Shown: positions 1 through 7,551 of the stretch, piece after piece | Layout: each line of letters opens with the position of its first letter | Position numbering within the stretch: position 1 is the stretch's first letter | Translations under genes and position numbers: made by a program | Source of the DNA: an uncultured Oscillospiraceae bacterium | Lineage (GTDB): Bacteria > Bacillota > Clostridia > Oscillospirales > Ruminococcaceae | Direction of reading: 5' to 3' | Assembly: GCA_934446565.1 (NCBI GenBank) | Contig: CAKSEO010000015.1 | Coordinates: 1-52,243 of the forward strand | Length of the DNA: 52,243 bases | Notes under the pieces: model-generated | The model's input: only the letters and a program-made list of their open reading frames with translations | The model's database searches: none | What the model was told of the DNA's origin: nothing

Positions 1-17
1 CCGGGAAACCCGGAGCA

Positions 18-100
18 AAAAACGGATTTCAAAAGCCCGCTTCGCGGGCAAATTCGATTTTTTCGACAAGCTGAAGCGCACGATAGATGACCGTGCGCTT
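18..100 (-). repeat. Two-hairpin repeat with CAGCTTGTCGAAAAAA linker (copy 1)
   Basis: Read on the minus strand, a hairpin (AAGCGCACG/CGTGCGCTT, 74-100) is followed by CAGCTTGTCGAAAAAA (58-73), a second hairpin (GCCCGC/GCGGGC, 35-49) and a TTTT run. It sits directly at the stop codon of the upstream minus-strand gene, so it may act as its terminator. The same layout recurs at 12805-12866 and 52147-52216, and in variant form at 12987-13053. A separate small hairpin, CCGGG-AAA-CCCGG, lies at 1-13. Confidence 0.65.
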
Positions 101-393
101 TAACCTTGACATATATACCAGCCTGGGAGCCGCTGCCAGTGTTCGGGAGTGATCACGCTGGCTGTGTTGGGCGAATCCCGGAAGTAGAGCGTGTATCCGA
201 CCCGCGGTGTTTCGTAGCCCAGGAACGAAATAGTCCTGCCAACGAGGTTATCCTCACCCTCGACCGCCTTTACCCGGTAAAAGCAGGTGCGCCATTTTTC
301 GTTGATCCCGTACACGCAGAACAGCGTCAGAGTTTCACCCACATGGGAGTAATCGACTATCCTGCTGTCGTAGAACTGGAAATCTCTGTTCAT
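100..393 (-). CDS. Hypothetical protein, 97 aa
   Basis: I do not recognise the family. The ATG at 393 is preceded by GGAGG with a 4-nt gap, better than the TTG 45 bases upstream, which lacks a convincing ribosome site. The protein is mixed polar/aromatic with no signal peptide, no membrane span and no cysteine pair; it starts MNRDFQFYDSR and looks like a compact beta-rich domain. A near-consensus minus-strand promoter lies at 472-500, giving a leader of about 70 nt. It is monocistronic and ends in the hairpin repeat at 18-100. A DUF-type regulatory or accessory protein is possible, but nothing in the sequence assigns a role. Confidence 0.6.
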   Translation of the reverse strand: MNRDFQFYDSRIVDYSHVGETLTLFCVYGINEKWRTCFYRVKAVEGEDNLVGRTISFLGYETPRVGYTLYFRDSPNTASVITPEHWQRLPGWYICQG

Positions 394-471
394 TGCGCCT
401 CCATTGCCGCCTTTACCGGGCTTCCTTATGTAAACCAAACCTTATAGCGGAACTAATGTTTCCACGCTACA

Positions 472-500
472 AGTATAGCGTATCGGATAAGTGGTGTCAA
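472..500 (-). promoter_or_regulatory. Sigma-A promoter for the 97-aa gene
   Basis: On the minus strand TTGACA (495-500) and TATACT (472-477) are separated by exactly 17 bp and point at the ATG at 393. The rest of the 439-632 gap is AT-rich and shows no convincing gene. Confidence 0.8.
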
Positions 501-632
501 TCAAATCTTCCTGAATGTTGCGAAAATCTTCCTAATTGTTGTGCGAACCCCCAATTGATGCTCATGCGGGAATCAATTGTGCATTATTTTTTTAAAAATA
601 CAAAAACTTTCGCAAATTTTACAGAAAAATGG

Positions 633-661
633 TTGACTTATTCAGGTAATTGTGTTATAAT
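633..661 (+). promoter_or_regulatory. Sigma-A promoter plus 5' palindrome for the DUF4190 gene
   Basis: TTGACT (633-638), a 17-bp spacer and TATAAT (656-661). Just downstream, at about the transcript start, is a perfect palindrome TGACCTGACAAGGTCA (670-685), which could be an operator or a 5' mRNA hairpin. A related GACCT/AGGTC palindrome follows the promoter at 1938-1966. Confidence 0.85.
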
Positions 662-720
662 TGTGACAGTGACCTGACAAGGTCATGAAAAAATAATATT
701 ATTATTCAGGAGGTTTGGTC

Positions 721-1020
721 ATGACAACTAAGAATATGGCTATCGTATCCCTGGTTTGCGGTATCGTTGGTATCGTAGGCTCCTTTATCCCCTATGTTTC
801 CTATGTTGCACCGCTCTGCGCTATCGCTGGTATCGTATTCGGCGCGCTCGCACTCAAGAATGTAAAGGCTGGCAACTGCGAGGGTAACGAGAAGGGTCTT
901 GCAACCGCAGGTCTGGTTCTCGGTATCGTATCCACCGCTGTTTCCGTACTTATGTTTGCTTGCGCTCTCTGTGCTATATGCGCTGCGGCTTCCATCATCG
1001 CTGCTGCTGGAAACGGCTGA
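721..1020 (+). CDS. DUF4190-type small membrane protein, 99 aa
   Basis: A small integral membrane protein with two hydrophobic hairpins: roughly residues 5-45, then 60-95 after a short hydrophilic loop rich in Asn, Gly, Lys and Glu. The repeated GIVGIV/GIVFGALAL pattern is typical of DUF4190 proteins, whose role is not established. AGGAGG at 708-713 sits 7 nt before the ATG at 721, so the TTG two codons upstream is not used. Codon choice is strongly biased (GGT, ATC, GTA, GCT) compared with the GC-rich neighbours, which suggests high expression. It has its own promoter and terminator. Confidence 0.8.
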   Translation: MTTKNMAIVSLVCGIVGIVGSFIPYVSYVAPLCAIAGIVFGALALKNVKAGNCEGNEKGLATAGLVLGIVSTAVSVLMFACALCAICAAASIIAAAGNG

Positions 1021-1043
1021 TTCACAAGTATTACAGAGCTTTG

Positions 1044-1074
1044 AAGCCCTGCCCGCTCTGGGCGGGGCTTTTCT
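1044..1074 (+). terminator. Rho-independent terminator
   Basis: AAGCCCTGCCC (1044-1054) pairs with GGGCGGGGCTT (1060-1070, one G-U pair) and runs into TTTTCT. It lies between the DUF4190 gene and the Lgt-like gene. Confidence 0.8.
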
Positions 1075-1091
1075 GTTAGTCTGGAGGTATC

Positions 1092-1889
1092 ATGTTCCCT
1101 GGTTTTTTCCTATTCGATAAGTATATAAGCAGCTATGTCATCACGTCACTTGTCGGGATATTCACCGCGTGCCCGCTCGCGATATACCGCTACAAGAAGC
1201 GCGGCGGTAACGACATCAGCATGATTTTCGTGTTCCTGTTCGGCGGGATAGGCTGCATGGTCGGAATGCACCTGCTCTATGGAATAACGAACATTCAGCA
1301 GTGGGGCAGACTTTTCGCCGCTCCGGATCTCGGAGAGTGGTGGGACGCCGCACAGACGATTTTCGGCGGCGCAGTGTTCTACGGAGGGCTAATCGGCGGG
1401 CTTGCCGCCGGATTCCTCTCGATACGCTACCAGAAGCTGGACCCGGCGGAGGTTTCGGACTGCGCAGCGCCGTCTATCGCGTTGTTCCACATGTTCGGGC
1501 GGATAGGCTGCTTCCTGGGAGGCTGCTGCTACGGCGTCGAGTGGGAACACGGGATAACGTTCACGAATTCGCTCATCGAGGGCGCGAACGGCGTTCCGAG
1601 AGTACCCGTGCAGCTTTACGAAGCGGGGTTCGAGTTGGCGCTGTTCCTGCTGCTGTCGCTCCTGTTCGTCAGGGGAAAGCTGAAGGGGAAGCTGCTTGCG
1701 GTCTACCTGCTGGTCTACCCGGTGGGGAGGTTCATTCTGGAATTCTGGCGCGGCGATGACTACCGCGGATTCCTGTTCGGGCTGTCTACCTCGCAGCTGA
1801 TAAGCATAGCGCTGTTCGCCGGGACGATAGTGTTCCTGGTAGTCAGCGCTGTAAAAAAACGCAGGACCCCTATGACGATATCAGAATAA
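1092..1889 (+). CDS. Prolipoprotein diacylglyceryl transferase-like membrane protein
   Basis: A polytopic protein of 265 aa with the Lgt fold: about seven hydrophobic segments, a glycine-rich turn FYGGLIGG (96-103), the signature region GRIGCFLGGCCYG (136-148), QLYE near 175 and a late GRF..E..R motif. Lgt moves a diacylglyceryl group from phosphatidylglycerol to the lipobox Cys of prolipoproteins. In authentic Lgt the turn reads HGGLIGG with an essential His and the signature reads GRIGNFINGE; here the His is Tyr and the Asn is Cys. It may therefore be a divergent paralogue rather than the housekeeping enzyme. GGAGG lies 4 nt before the ATG. It follows the DUF4190 terminator and ends at its own terminator. 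Confidence 0.75.
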   Translation: MFPGFFLFDKYISSYVITSLVGIFTACPLAIYRYKKRGGNDISMIFVFLFGGIGCMVGMHLLYGITNIQQWGRLFAAPDLGEWWDAAQTIFGGAVFYGGLIGGLAAGFLSIRYQKLDPAEVSDCAAPSIALFHMFGRIGCFLGGCCYGVEWEHGITFTNSLIEGANGVPRVPVQLYEAGFELALFLLLSLLFVRGKLKGKLLAVYLLVYPVGRFILEFWRGDDYRGFLFGLSTSQLISIALFAGTIVFLVVSAVKKRRTPMTISE

Positions 1890-1895
1890 TTCCGT

Positions 1896-1928
1896 GCCGC
1901 TGTTTTCGATGACAGCGGCGGTTTTTTT
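1896..1928 (+). terminator. Rho-independent terminator
   Basis: GCCGCTGT (1896-1903) pairs with ACAGCGGC (1912-1919) over an 8-nt loop, followed by GGTTTTTTT. Confidence 0.92.
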
Positions 1929-1937
1929 CGCGGTGTA

Positions 1938-1995
1938 TTGACATATTTGTGCAGTTATGATACAATAATAAAATAGAAAAAGACCTGCTCAGGTC
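1938..1995 (+). promoter_or_regulatory. Promoter and leader palindrome of the sms operon
   Basis: TTGACA (1938-1943), a 17-bp spacer and TACAAT (1961-1966). The leader carries the palindrome GACCTG-CT-CAGGTC (1982-1995), close in sequence and position to the palindrome downstream of the promoter at 633-661. It could be an operator, but no regulator is encoded next to it. Confidence 0.82.
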
Positions 1996-2013
1996 AACGA
2001 AAGGGGCATATTG

Positions 2014-2766
2014 ATGCTGGAACTTCAAAACCTCGTCTGGGAGCTGCCGGGCGGAGGTTCTATAATAAACGGGATAAGCTGCAAGCTTAACAGCCGCCTC
2101 ACGGTAATAACCGGACCCAACGGCGGCGGAAAGACCTCCCTTGCGAAACTCATCGCGGGAGTCGAAAGCCCTACAAGCGGCAGAATACTGCTTGACGGGG
2201 AGGACATAACCGACCTCGACATCACCGGACGTGCAAAGCTGGGCGTTGCCTACGCATTTCAGCAGCCGGTGAGGTTCAAAGGGCTGACCGTCCGCGACCT
2301 GCTGGAGCTTGCCGCAGGGAAAAAGCTCTCTGCGGAGGAGCTGTGCGGACTTCTCGCGAAAGTGGGATTGTGCGCCGAGGAATACATCGACCGCGAGATG
2401 AGCGCTGCGCTCTCCGGCGGCGAGGCTAAGCGGATCGAGATAGCAACGGTGCTGGCGCGGGGAGCGAAGCTCTCCGTATTCGACGAGCCGGAGGCAGGTA
2501 TCGACCTCTGGAGCTTCGCAAGGCTGGTGGAAACATTCGAGGATATCCGCAGCAACTCCAACGGCTCTCTGGTGATAATCTCCCATCAGGAGCGCATCCT
2601 CTCCATCGCGGACGAAATAGTTGTAGTGGCGGGCGGAAAGGTACGCACTGCGGGACCCCGGGAGGAGATACTCCCGCGCCTGCTGAAGGGCGAATTCACC
2701 GCGAGATGTCCCGCGGCATACGACGTACACGGAAAGGTTGGAAAGGCTGGTGATTGCAATGGCTGA
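2014..2766 (+). CDS. smsC: SufC-like ABC ATPase of a minimal Fe-S assembly pair
   Basis: A soluble ABC ATPase of 250 aa that powers Fe-S cluster assembly with a SufB-type scaffold. Visible motifs: Walker A GPNGGGKT (34-41), Q-loop FQQP (82-85), signature LSGGE (133-137), Walker B SVFDEPEAG (154-162) and switch His in ISHQE. The SufC-like features are FQQP and DEPEAGID. GGGG at 2003-2006 is 7 nt before the ATG at 2014; the TTG one codon upstream is poorer. The next gene overlaps by 8 nt. No sufS, sufU or second SufB/D gene is present, matching the SMS (SUF-like minimal system) layout known in archaea and anaerobic bacteria. Confidence 0.88.
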   Translation: MLELQNLVWELPGGGSIINGISCKLNSRLTVITGPNGGGKTSLAKLIAGVESPTSGRILLDGEDITDLDITGRAKLGVAYAFQQPVRFKGLTVRDLLELAAGKKLSAEELCGLLAKVGLCAEEYIDREMSAALSGGEAKRIEIATVLARGAKLSVFDEPEAGIDLWSFARLVETFEDIRSNSNGSLVIISHQERILSIADEIVVVAGGKVRTAGPREEILPRLLKGEFTARCPAAYDVHGKVGKAGDCNG

Positions 2767-3703
2767 GATGAAGGATAATTTCAATGAAGTTACCGCCGAA
2801 ATGCTGAAGGTCATCTCCGATTACGACAGCGTGACGGGATTCCAGGGCGCGTACAATATCCGCCAGGACAGCACCTGCGCCGGCAGGAAGAATTCCGCCA
2901 ATATCACTATAGATTCCAAGACCGACAAGCCTGGAATAAACATCACCGTAAAGCCCGGCACAAAGGGCGAAACGGTGTACATCCCCGCGTGCGTGACCCA
3001 CTCCGATGTTGACGACCTGGTCTACAATGATTTCTTCATCGGCGAGGGCGCGGACGTGACGATAGTTGCAGGCTGCGGCGTACACAGCGACGGCTCGGAG
3101 ACCGCGCGCCACAACGGAATACACAGATTCTTCCTTGAAAAGGGCGCAAGGGTGCTCTATAAGGAAAAGCACATCGGCACCGGCAAGGGCACCGGTCTGC
3201 GGAAGATAGACCCGGTAACTGACGCGTACCTAAAGGAAGATTCCTACCTCGAGATGGACACGGTGCAGCTCCGGGGCGTTGACCGCACCACGCGCAGCAC
3301 CTCCGCAGTGCTGGAAAAGGGCGCGAAGATAGTCGTGCGGGAGCGTATCATGACCGACGGCGACGAGGACGCGGTGACTAAATTCAAGGTGGAGCTGAAC
3401 GGCGAGGACTGCGGCGCGGACGTCGTTTCGCGTTCGGTCGCGCGGGGAAATTCCCACCAGGCTTTCTATTCCGTTATCGAGGGTAACGCGCGCTGCACGG
3501 GACATTCAGCCTGCGACGCTATCCTTGCCGACAACGGCAGGGTAGACGCGCAGCCTGCGCTCAATGCCGCAAACGTTGACGCCGCGCTTATCCACGAAGC
3601 CGCGATAGGAAAAATAGCAGGCGACCAGATTATGAAGCTCTGCTCCCTGGGGCTTACCCGCGAGGAAGCGGAGGAAAAGATAATCGAGGGATTCCTGAAA
3701 TAA
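2759..3703 (+). CDS. smsB: SufB/SufD-family scaffold of the minimal Fe-S system
   Basis: A scaffold of 314 aa with the parallel beta-helix core of SufBD, shorter than classical SufB (over 450 aa) because it lacks the long N-terminal region. The C-terminus keeps the SufB signature: a Cys in SACDAIL, which aligns with the cluster-assembly Cys of E. coli SufB, and Glu in IHEAAIGKI followed by GLTREEAEEKIIEGF. These residues mark it as SufB-type rather than SufD-type. The chosen ATG at 2759 overlaps smsC by 8 nt, implying translational coupling; an ATG at 2768 is an alternative. A terminator follows. The two-gene operon is likely the cell's minimal SUF machinery, with sulfur supplied by a desulfurase elsewhere. 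Confidence 0.86.
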   Translation: MAEMKDNFNEVTAEMLKVISDYDSVTGFQGAYNIRQDSTCAGRKNSANITIDSKTDKPGINITVKPGTKGETVYIPACVTHSDVDDLVYNDFFIGEGADVTIVAGCGVHSDGSETARHNGIHRFFLEKGARVLYKEKHIGTGKGTGLRKIDPVTDAYLKEDSYLEMDTVQLRGVDRTTRSTSAVLEKGAKIVVRERIMTDGDEDAVTKFKVELNGEDCGADVVSRSVARGNSHQAFYSVIEGNARCTGHSACDAILADNGRVDAQPALNAANVDAALIHEAAIGKIAGDQIMKLCSLGLTREEAEEKIIEGFLK

Positions 3704-3714
3704 ATTTGAGTAAT

Positions 3715-3742
3715 AAAAGGGAGCTGTTTCCGGCTCCCTTTT
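3715..3742 (+). terminator. Terminator of smsCB
   Basis: AAAAGGGAGC (3715-3724) pairs with GCTCCCTTTT (3733-3742) over an 8-nt loop. Confidence 0.92.
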
Positions 3743-3763
3743 GTGTAATTTGGAGGTGCAGAA

Positions 3764-4543
3764 ATGTCGCATTACGAGATATTCCGGGAGTGCTTTCCCG
3801 GGCTGAAGCTGACTTCCGACCTGTACAAAAGACTCGCGGACGAGGAACATTGCAAATCGATTGACCTCCCGGAGGGATTCGCGCTGGTGCGCGGAAACTC
3901 GCTGCGGCTGCTGTGCGTACTTCCGCAGGAACGCGGTAAGGGCGCAGGTACGCGCCTGTTCAGAGCCGCTGAGGAATTTATCCGCGCACAGGGCTGCACC
4001 CGCATGGAGATAGGCAGCCCGGATTCCGAGCTGTTCATTGGCGCGCCGGAGGACAGCTGCGGGTTCTTTGAGAAGCTGGGCTGTACGTTCGGCGAGAAGG
4101 TCGCGGAGATGTCCGCCGGGAAGCTGGAGCTCCCGGAAAAACCGCAGTCCGGCGCGGAATTCGGCGTTTACAGCGGCGACCGCGAAAAGCTGAGATCCGC
4201 CGTTGCAAAGGTCGATACGGACTGGACGCAGTACTTCGGCGATGCGGAGGTGTTCTGCGCCATGGTCGGCGGGGAGATAGCGTCGTTCTGCATTCTCGGC
4301 GACAACGAGCAGTGCCTGCTCTCTGACGGAAAGACCCGGATGGGCAGCGTAGGCTGCGTCGGGACAGTACCGGGATTCCGGCGGCGCGGGATAGGGCTGG
4401 AGATGGTGGCGGAGGCTTCGAAGCTGCTTTTGCAGCGCTGCTGCGATGATATCTTCATTCATTACACGGCGGTGTACGACTGGTACGCTAGACTGGGATT
4501 CCAGACCAGGCTGTTTGAGCGGCTCGGCGGCAAAAATTTGTGA
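3764..4543 (+). CDS. GNAT acetyltransferase with two tandem GNAT modules
   Basis: A protein of 259 aa carrying two GNAT-like halves. The N-terminal half has VLPQERGKGAGTRL (about 53-66), the acetyl-CoA pyrophosphate loop R/Q-x-x-G-x-G/A; the C-terminal half has VPGFRRRGIGLEM (about 206-218) followed by the typical end YDWYARLGF. Such proteins acetylate small amines or protein N-termini with acetyl-CoA; the substrate cannot be read here. GGAGG lies 8 nt before the ATG. It stands alone between the smsCB terminator and the kinase-cluster promoter. No terminator is visible after it, so some read-through into the kinase cluster is possible. Confidence 0.82.
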   Translation: MSHYEIFRECFPGLKLTSDLYKRLADEEHCKSIDLPEGFALVRGNSLRLLCVLPQERGKGAGTRLFRAAEEFIRAQGCTRMEIGSPDSELFIGAPEDSCGFFEKLGCTFGEKVAEMSAGKLELPEKPQSGAEFGVYSGDREKLRSAVAKVDTDWTQYFGDAEVFCAMVGGEIASFCILGDNEQCLLSDGKTRMGSVGCVGTVPGFRRRGIGLEMVAEASKLLLQRCCDDIFIHYTAVYDWYARLGFQTRLFERLGGKNL

Positions 4544-4561
4544 AGTCTTACATAAATGTGC

Positions 4562-4590
4562 TTGTAATTCCTGCCAGAGTATGGTATAAT
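4562..4590 (+). promoter_or_regulatory. Sigma-A promoter of the kinase/FHA/ATPase cluster
   Basis: TTGTAA (4562-4567), a 17-bp spacer and a perfect TATAAT (4585-4590), about 30 nt upstream of GGAGG and the kinase ATG. No other promoter or terminator is apparent through 12502. Confidence 0.8.
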
Positions 4591-4631
4591 TATATAAAAA
4601 TCTGTTCCTCAGGGAGGTAAGGAGGCGGCGA

Positions 4632-6278
4632 ATGAGCGGCGAAACGAAACTGAATCCGGCTTTGCAGGCGCCCCGGCGCAGTGACCAGACGGTGATAAAC
4701 CCGGCGGCGGGTCTGACGAAGGACATTCCCGCCGGGACTGCGCTCCCGGGGGATTACGTGATACAGCGCCGTCTGGACGTGCCCGCCGGGGAAGCTGACC
4801 TTTTCCTGTGCACGAAAGGCGGGGAGGAGTTCGTTGCGAAGCTCTACCGCCGCCCCATCGCGGTGAAAAGCGAGGTGCTGGAAGCGCTGAGCGGTGTTGA
4901 CTGCCCGTACATTGCGCCGCTGTATTATTCCGGGAGCTGGTCCGGCAGGCACTTCGAGGTGCTGCCATACTACCGCCGCGGTTCGCTGCGCGGGAAAAAA
5001 TTCAGCCTGGACGAGCTGAAAAGCCGCGTCATCCCGGAGATAAACGAGGCGCTCGGGGCGCTCCACGACGCGGGTATAATCCATAAGGACCTCAAACCGT
5101 CAAACATAATGCAGACCGACAGCGGGGACATCGCCATTATCGACTTCGGAATAAGCTCGGTGCAGTCCGACGGCAGCACGATAGTCGTCACCAGCACCGG
5201 AATGACCCCGGAGTATTCCGCACCGGAAACGTTCCGGCGGCTGTTCCTGGAGGAGTCGGACTATTATTCGTTCGGGATAACGCTCTACGAGCTGTTCTGC
5301 GGGCACACTCCCTATGCGGAGATGACCGCCGAGGAGATAGCGCAGTACACCGCGATACAGCGCATACCCCTCCCGGACGGCATGCCGCAGGAGCTCCAGG
5401 GGCTGATAACCGCGCTGACCTACTGCGACCTTACCAACCGCCGGAAGCGCTCCAGCCCGAATCGCCGCTGGACCTACACCGAGGTCGATAACTGGCTGAG
5501 GGGGATACCGCAGCCTATCCCCGGGGAATCTGCTCCGGCGCAGCGCGGATTCCCGGCGTACAACTTCCTCAACATCAGCTACACTGACCTACACAGCCTG
5601 GTCAGCGCCTTTGCGGAAAACTGGGAGGACGGCAAGAAACAGGTGTTCCGCGGGCTGCTGTCGGCATTCCTGAAGCCCTACGACCCTCAGCTTGCAGGCT
5701 ACGCCCTGGACGCCGAGGAGGAGGTTTCCCGCGGCGGCGACGCTGACCTGGCTTTCTTCCGGCTGCTGTACCGTCTTGATCCTAGGACCCGCGCGTTTTT
5801 CTGGAAAGACAGACGTTTCGCGAGCCTTTCGGCGCTCGGGAGGTTCATCCTGAACGACACCCGCGCGCACGGTACGTCCGGGGAGTTCGTCCGGGAAATT
5901 CTGTCGCGGCGGCTCGTTTCGGAGTACCTGAAATGCACTGGCGCGGACGAACGTCTGCTGACCGCCGCTCGTTCGGTCGAGGACGGCGCGGAGCTCGACT
6001 GCGGCGACACCCGCAGGGAGCTTCTGACGAGGTACGCAGCGGGATTCGCGCTCTCGGACGAAAGGAAACTGCGGATAGACGACCTTGAATTTTCCTCCCC
6101 GGAGGAGATAAATGCGCGGCTGAATTCGCTGCTGAAAACGGACGCGCTGATGTTCGAGCGGCTCATCACGCGGCTCGTCCGCGTTGACGGCACCCTCGCC
6201 CCGCAGTTCGAGGCGTGGCTGCTTTCCCTCGGAAAACGCAGTCAGATAGACAGTTGGCATTCAATGCAGGAGGTGTGA
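4632..6278 (+). CDS. Hanks-type Ser/Thr protein kinase
   Basis: A cytosolic kinase of 548 aa. The kinase domain spans about residues 42-290: nucleotide Lys in VAK (K70), catalytic loop HKDLKPSN (151-158, D153 and N158), DFG (171-173), and activation segment ending SAPE (196-199). The HRD arginine is Lys, so it is a non-RD kinase. The rest (about 300-548) is an all-helical region I do not recognise. There is no transmembrane segment and no PASTA domain, unlike PknB/PrkC. The N-terminal tail holds two T-x-x-N-P motifs (TKLNP, TVINP), possible phospho-Thr docking sites for the FHA protein two genes downstream. GGAGG lies 6 nt before the ATG. First gene of a seven-gene run. Confidence 0.9.
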   Translation: MSGETKLNPALQAPRRSDQTVINPAAGLTKDIPAGTALPGDYVIQRRLDVPAGEADLFLCTKGGEEFVAKLYRRPIAVKSEVLEALSGVDCPYIAPLYYSGSWSGRHFEVLPYYRRGSLRGKKFSLDELKSRVIPEINEALGALHDAGIIHKDLKPSNIMQTDSGDIAIIDFGISSVQSDGSTIVVTSTGMTPEYSAPETFRRLFLEESDYYSFGITLYELFCGHTPYAEMTAEEIAQYTAIQRIPLPDGMPQELQGLITALTYCDLTNRRKRSSPNRRWTYTEVDNWLRGIPQPIPGESAPAQRGFPAYNFLNISYTDLHSLVSAFAENWEDGKKQVFRGLLSAFLKPYDPQLAGYALDAEEEVSRGGDADLAFFRLLYRLDPRTRAFFWKDRRFASLSALGRFILNDTRAHGTSGEFVREILSRRLVSEYLKCTGADERLLTAARSVEDGAELDCGDTRRELLTRYAAGFALSDERKLRIDDLEFSSPEEINARLNSLLKTDALMFERLITRLVRVDGTLAPQFEAWLLSLGKRSQIDSWHSMQEV

Positions 6279-6279
6279 C

Positions 6280-7551
6280 ATGAGCGGTCCCAAGACTTCA
6301 CATTATAAACTGACCCCGGCGCAGCGCAGAATGCTCATCGCCCAGCGGGAGCGGCAGCGCAGGTGCGGCGAGGCTTCGGCGTTCCTTTCAGCGCTGCTCG
6401 CGAAGCTGTCCAGGCTGAAGCAGTTCCCGGCGGACGACCTGCGCAATGCAGAACTGCTCCGGGAGCGCACCGGGGAGCGTACCTACGACGATAAGCAGGA
6501 GGAGCTCTGTAAACGCGTGCAGGATGTCATCGAGGTTATAGACGGCGTAAAGGGCAGCGATGACCCCGCGCTCCTTGAGCGGACGCTTGAGCAGGCGAAG
6601 CAGGAGTACGAAAAGCTGCTGACCCTGCGCGGAGAGCTGGACGGGATATCCTGCGAGGTCGCCGCGAAGCTCCGCAGGGACGTCCGCGACGGCGTTGACA
6701 GGGCGTTCAGCGCGGATTTTGCCGGGCTGGTATCCGAGGAGGAGCGCCGTGCCGCAGAGCTGCGGGAAGTGCTTTTCGCGAGGGTGGACGTGCTGCCCGC
6801 CGCAGAGCTTTCCGAAGCGCTGAAGCTGGATATAATGGAGGCCCGTGAGCGTCTGACGAAGCTAAGCTGCGCCGACGAGCTGTCAAATTTCGGCGCGCTG
6901 ACTGTTGCACCGCTGGAGAAGCGCTGCCGGGAGTACGCACAGCTTCGCCGGGAGATAGGCGGAGAGTACGACCGGCTGACGGCGCATTACCACGCGCTCT
7001 GCAGGGAAATGAACCGCCAGCCGGAGGCGGTCGCGTTTGAGCGCGGAGCAGTCGAGCGGCTGGAAAGGCTGTCCGCAGCGCTGGAAGCGGAGATACTGAG
7101 CTCCGAGGAGCAGGCGTACATCGACCGCTGCATCGACGAGGTGATGGAGGACATGGGCTACCGCCTTATCGGAGAGCGCAGCGTAGTGAAGCGCAGCGGA
7201 GCGCGATTCCGCAGCGAGCTGTACACATTCAGCGAGGGGACGGCGGTCAGCGTGACCTATTCCGGCGGGAATATCACGATGGAGCTTGGCGCGGTGGATT
7301 CCACCGACAGACTTCCGAGCGAATACGAAGCGCAGCGCCTGACAGACGACATGAAAAACTTCTGCGGAAGCTTCCGGGAATTCGGACGGCGGCTGCTGGA
7401 AAAGGGCGTTGAAGCGGAGCACATCTCTCTGCTCCCGCCCGAGCCGGAATACGCGCAGGTAATAGACATCACAGGCTACGAACTGACCGGGGAATCCGGC
7501 ACGCAGGAAGCCGAAACCGCGCAGCCGGAGGAAATGACGAACGATGAGTAA
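6280..7551 (+). CDS. Coiled-coil protein of the kinase cluster
   Basis: A charged protein of 423 aa, rich in Glu, Arg and Leu, mostly predicted long coiled coil (about residues 10-290) followed by a globular alpha/beta tail (about 295-415). It begins MSGPKTSHYKLTPAQRR, a short conserved-looking N-terminal motif with several phosphorylatable residues next to a kinase. No enzymatic motif, membrane span or Cys cluster is visible. It starts one base after the kinase stop with GGAGG inside the kinase 3' end, and overlaps the FHA gene by 8 nt, so coupling with both is expected. A scaffold or kinase substrate role is inference from position and shape only. Confidence 0.8.
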   Translation: MSGPKTSHYKLTPAQRRMLIAQRERQRRCGEASAFLSALLAKLSRLKQFPADDLRNAELLRERTGERTYDDKQEELCKRVQDVIEVIDGVKGSDDPALLERTLEQAKQEYEKLLTLRGELDGISCEVAAKLRRDVRDGVDRAFSADFAGLVSEEERRAAELREVLFARVDVLPAAELSEALKLDIMEARERLTKLSCADELSNFGALTVAPLEKRCREYAQLRREIGGEYDRLTAHYHALCREMNRQPEAVAFERGAVERLERLSAALEAEILSSEEQAYIDRCIDEVMEDMGYRLIGERSVVKRSGARFRSELYTFSEGTAVSVTYSGGNITMELGAVDSTDRLPSEYEAQRLTDDMKNFCGSFREFGRRLLEKGVEAEHISLLPPEPEYAQVIDITGYELTGESGTQEAETAQPEEMTNDE

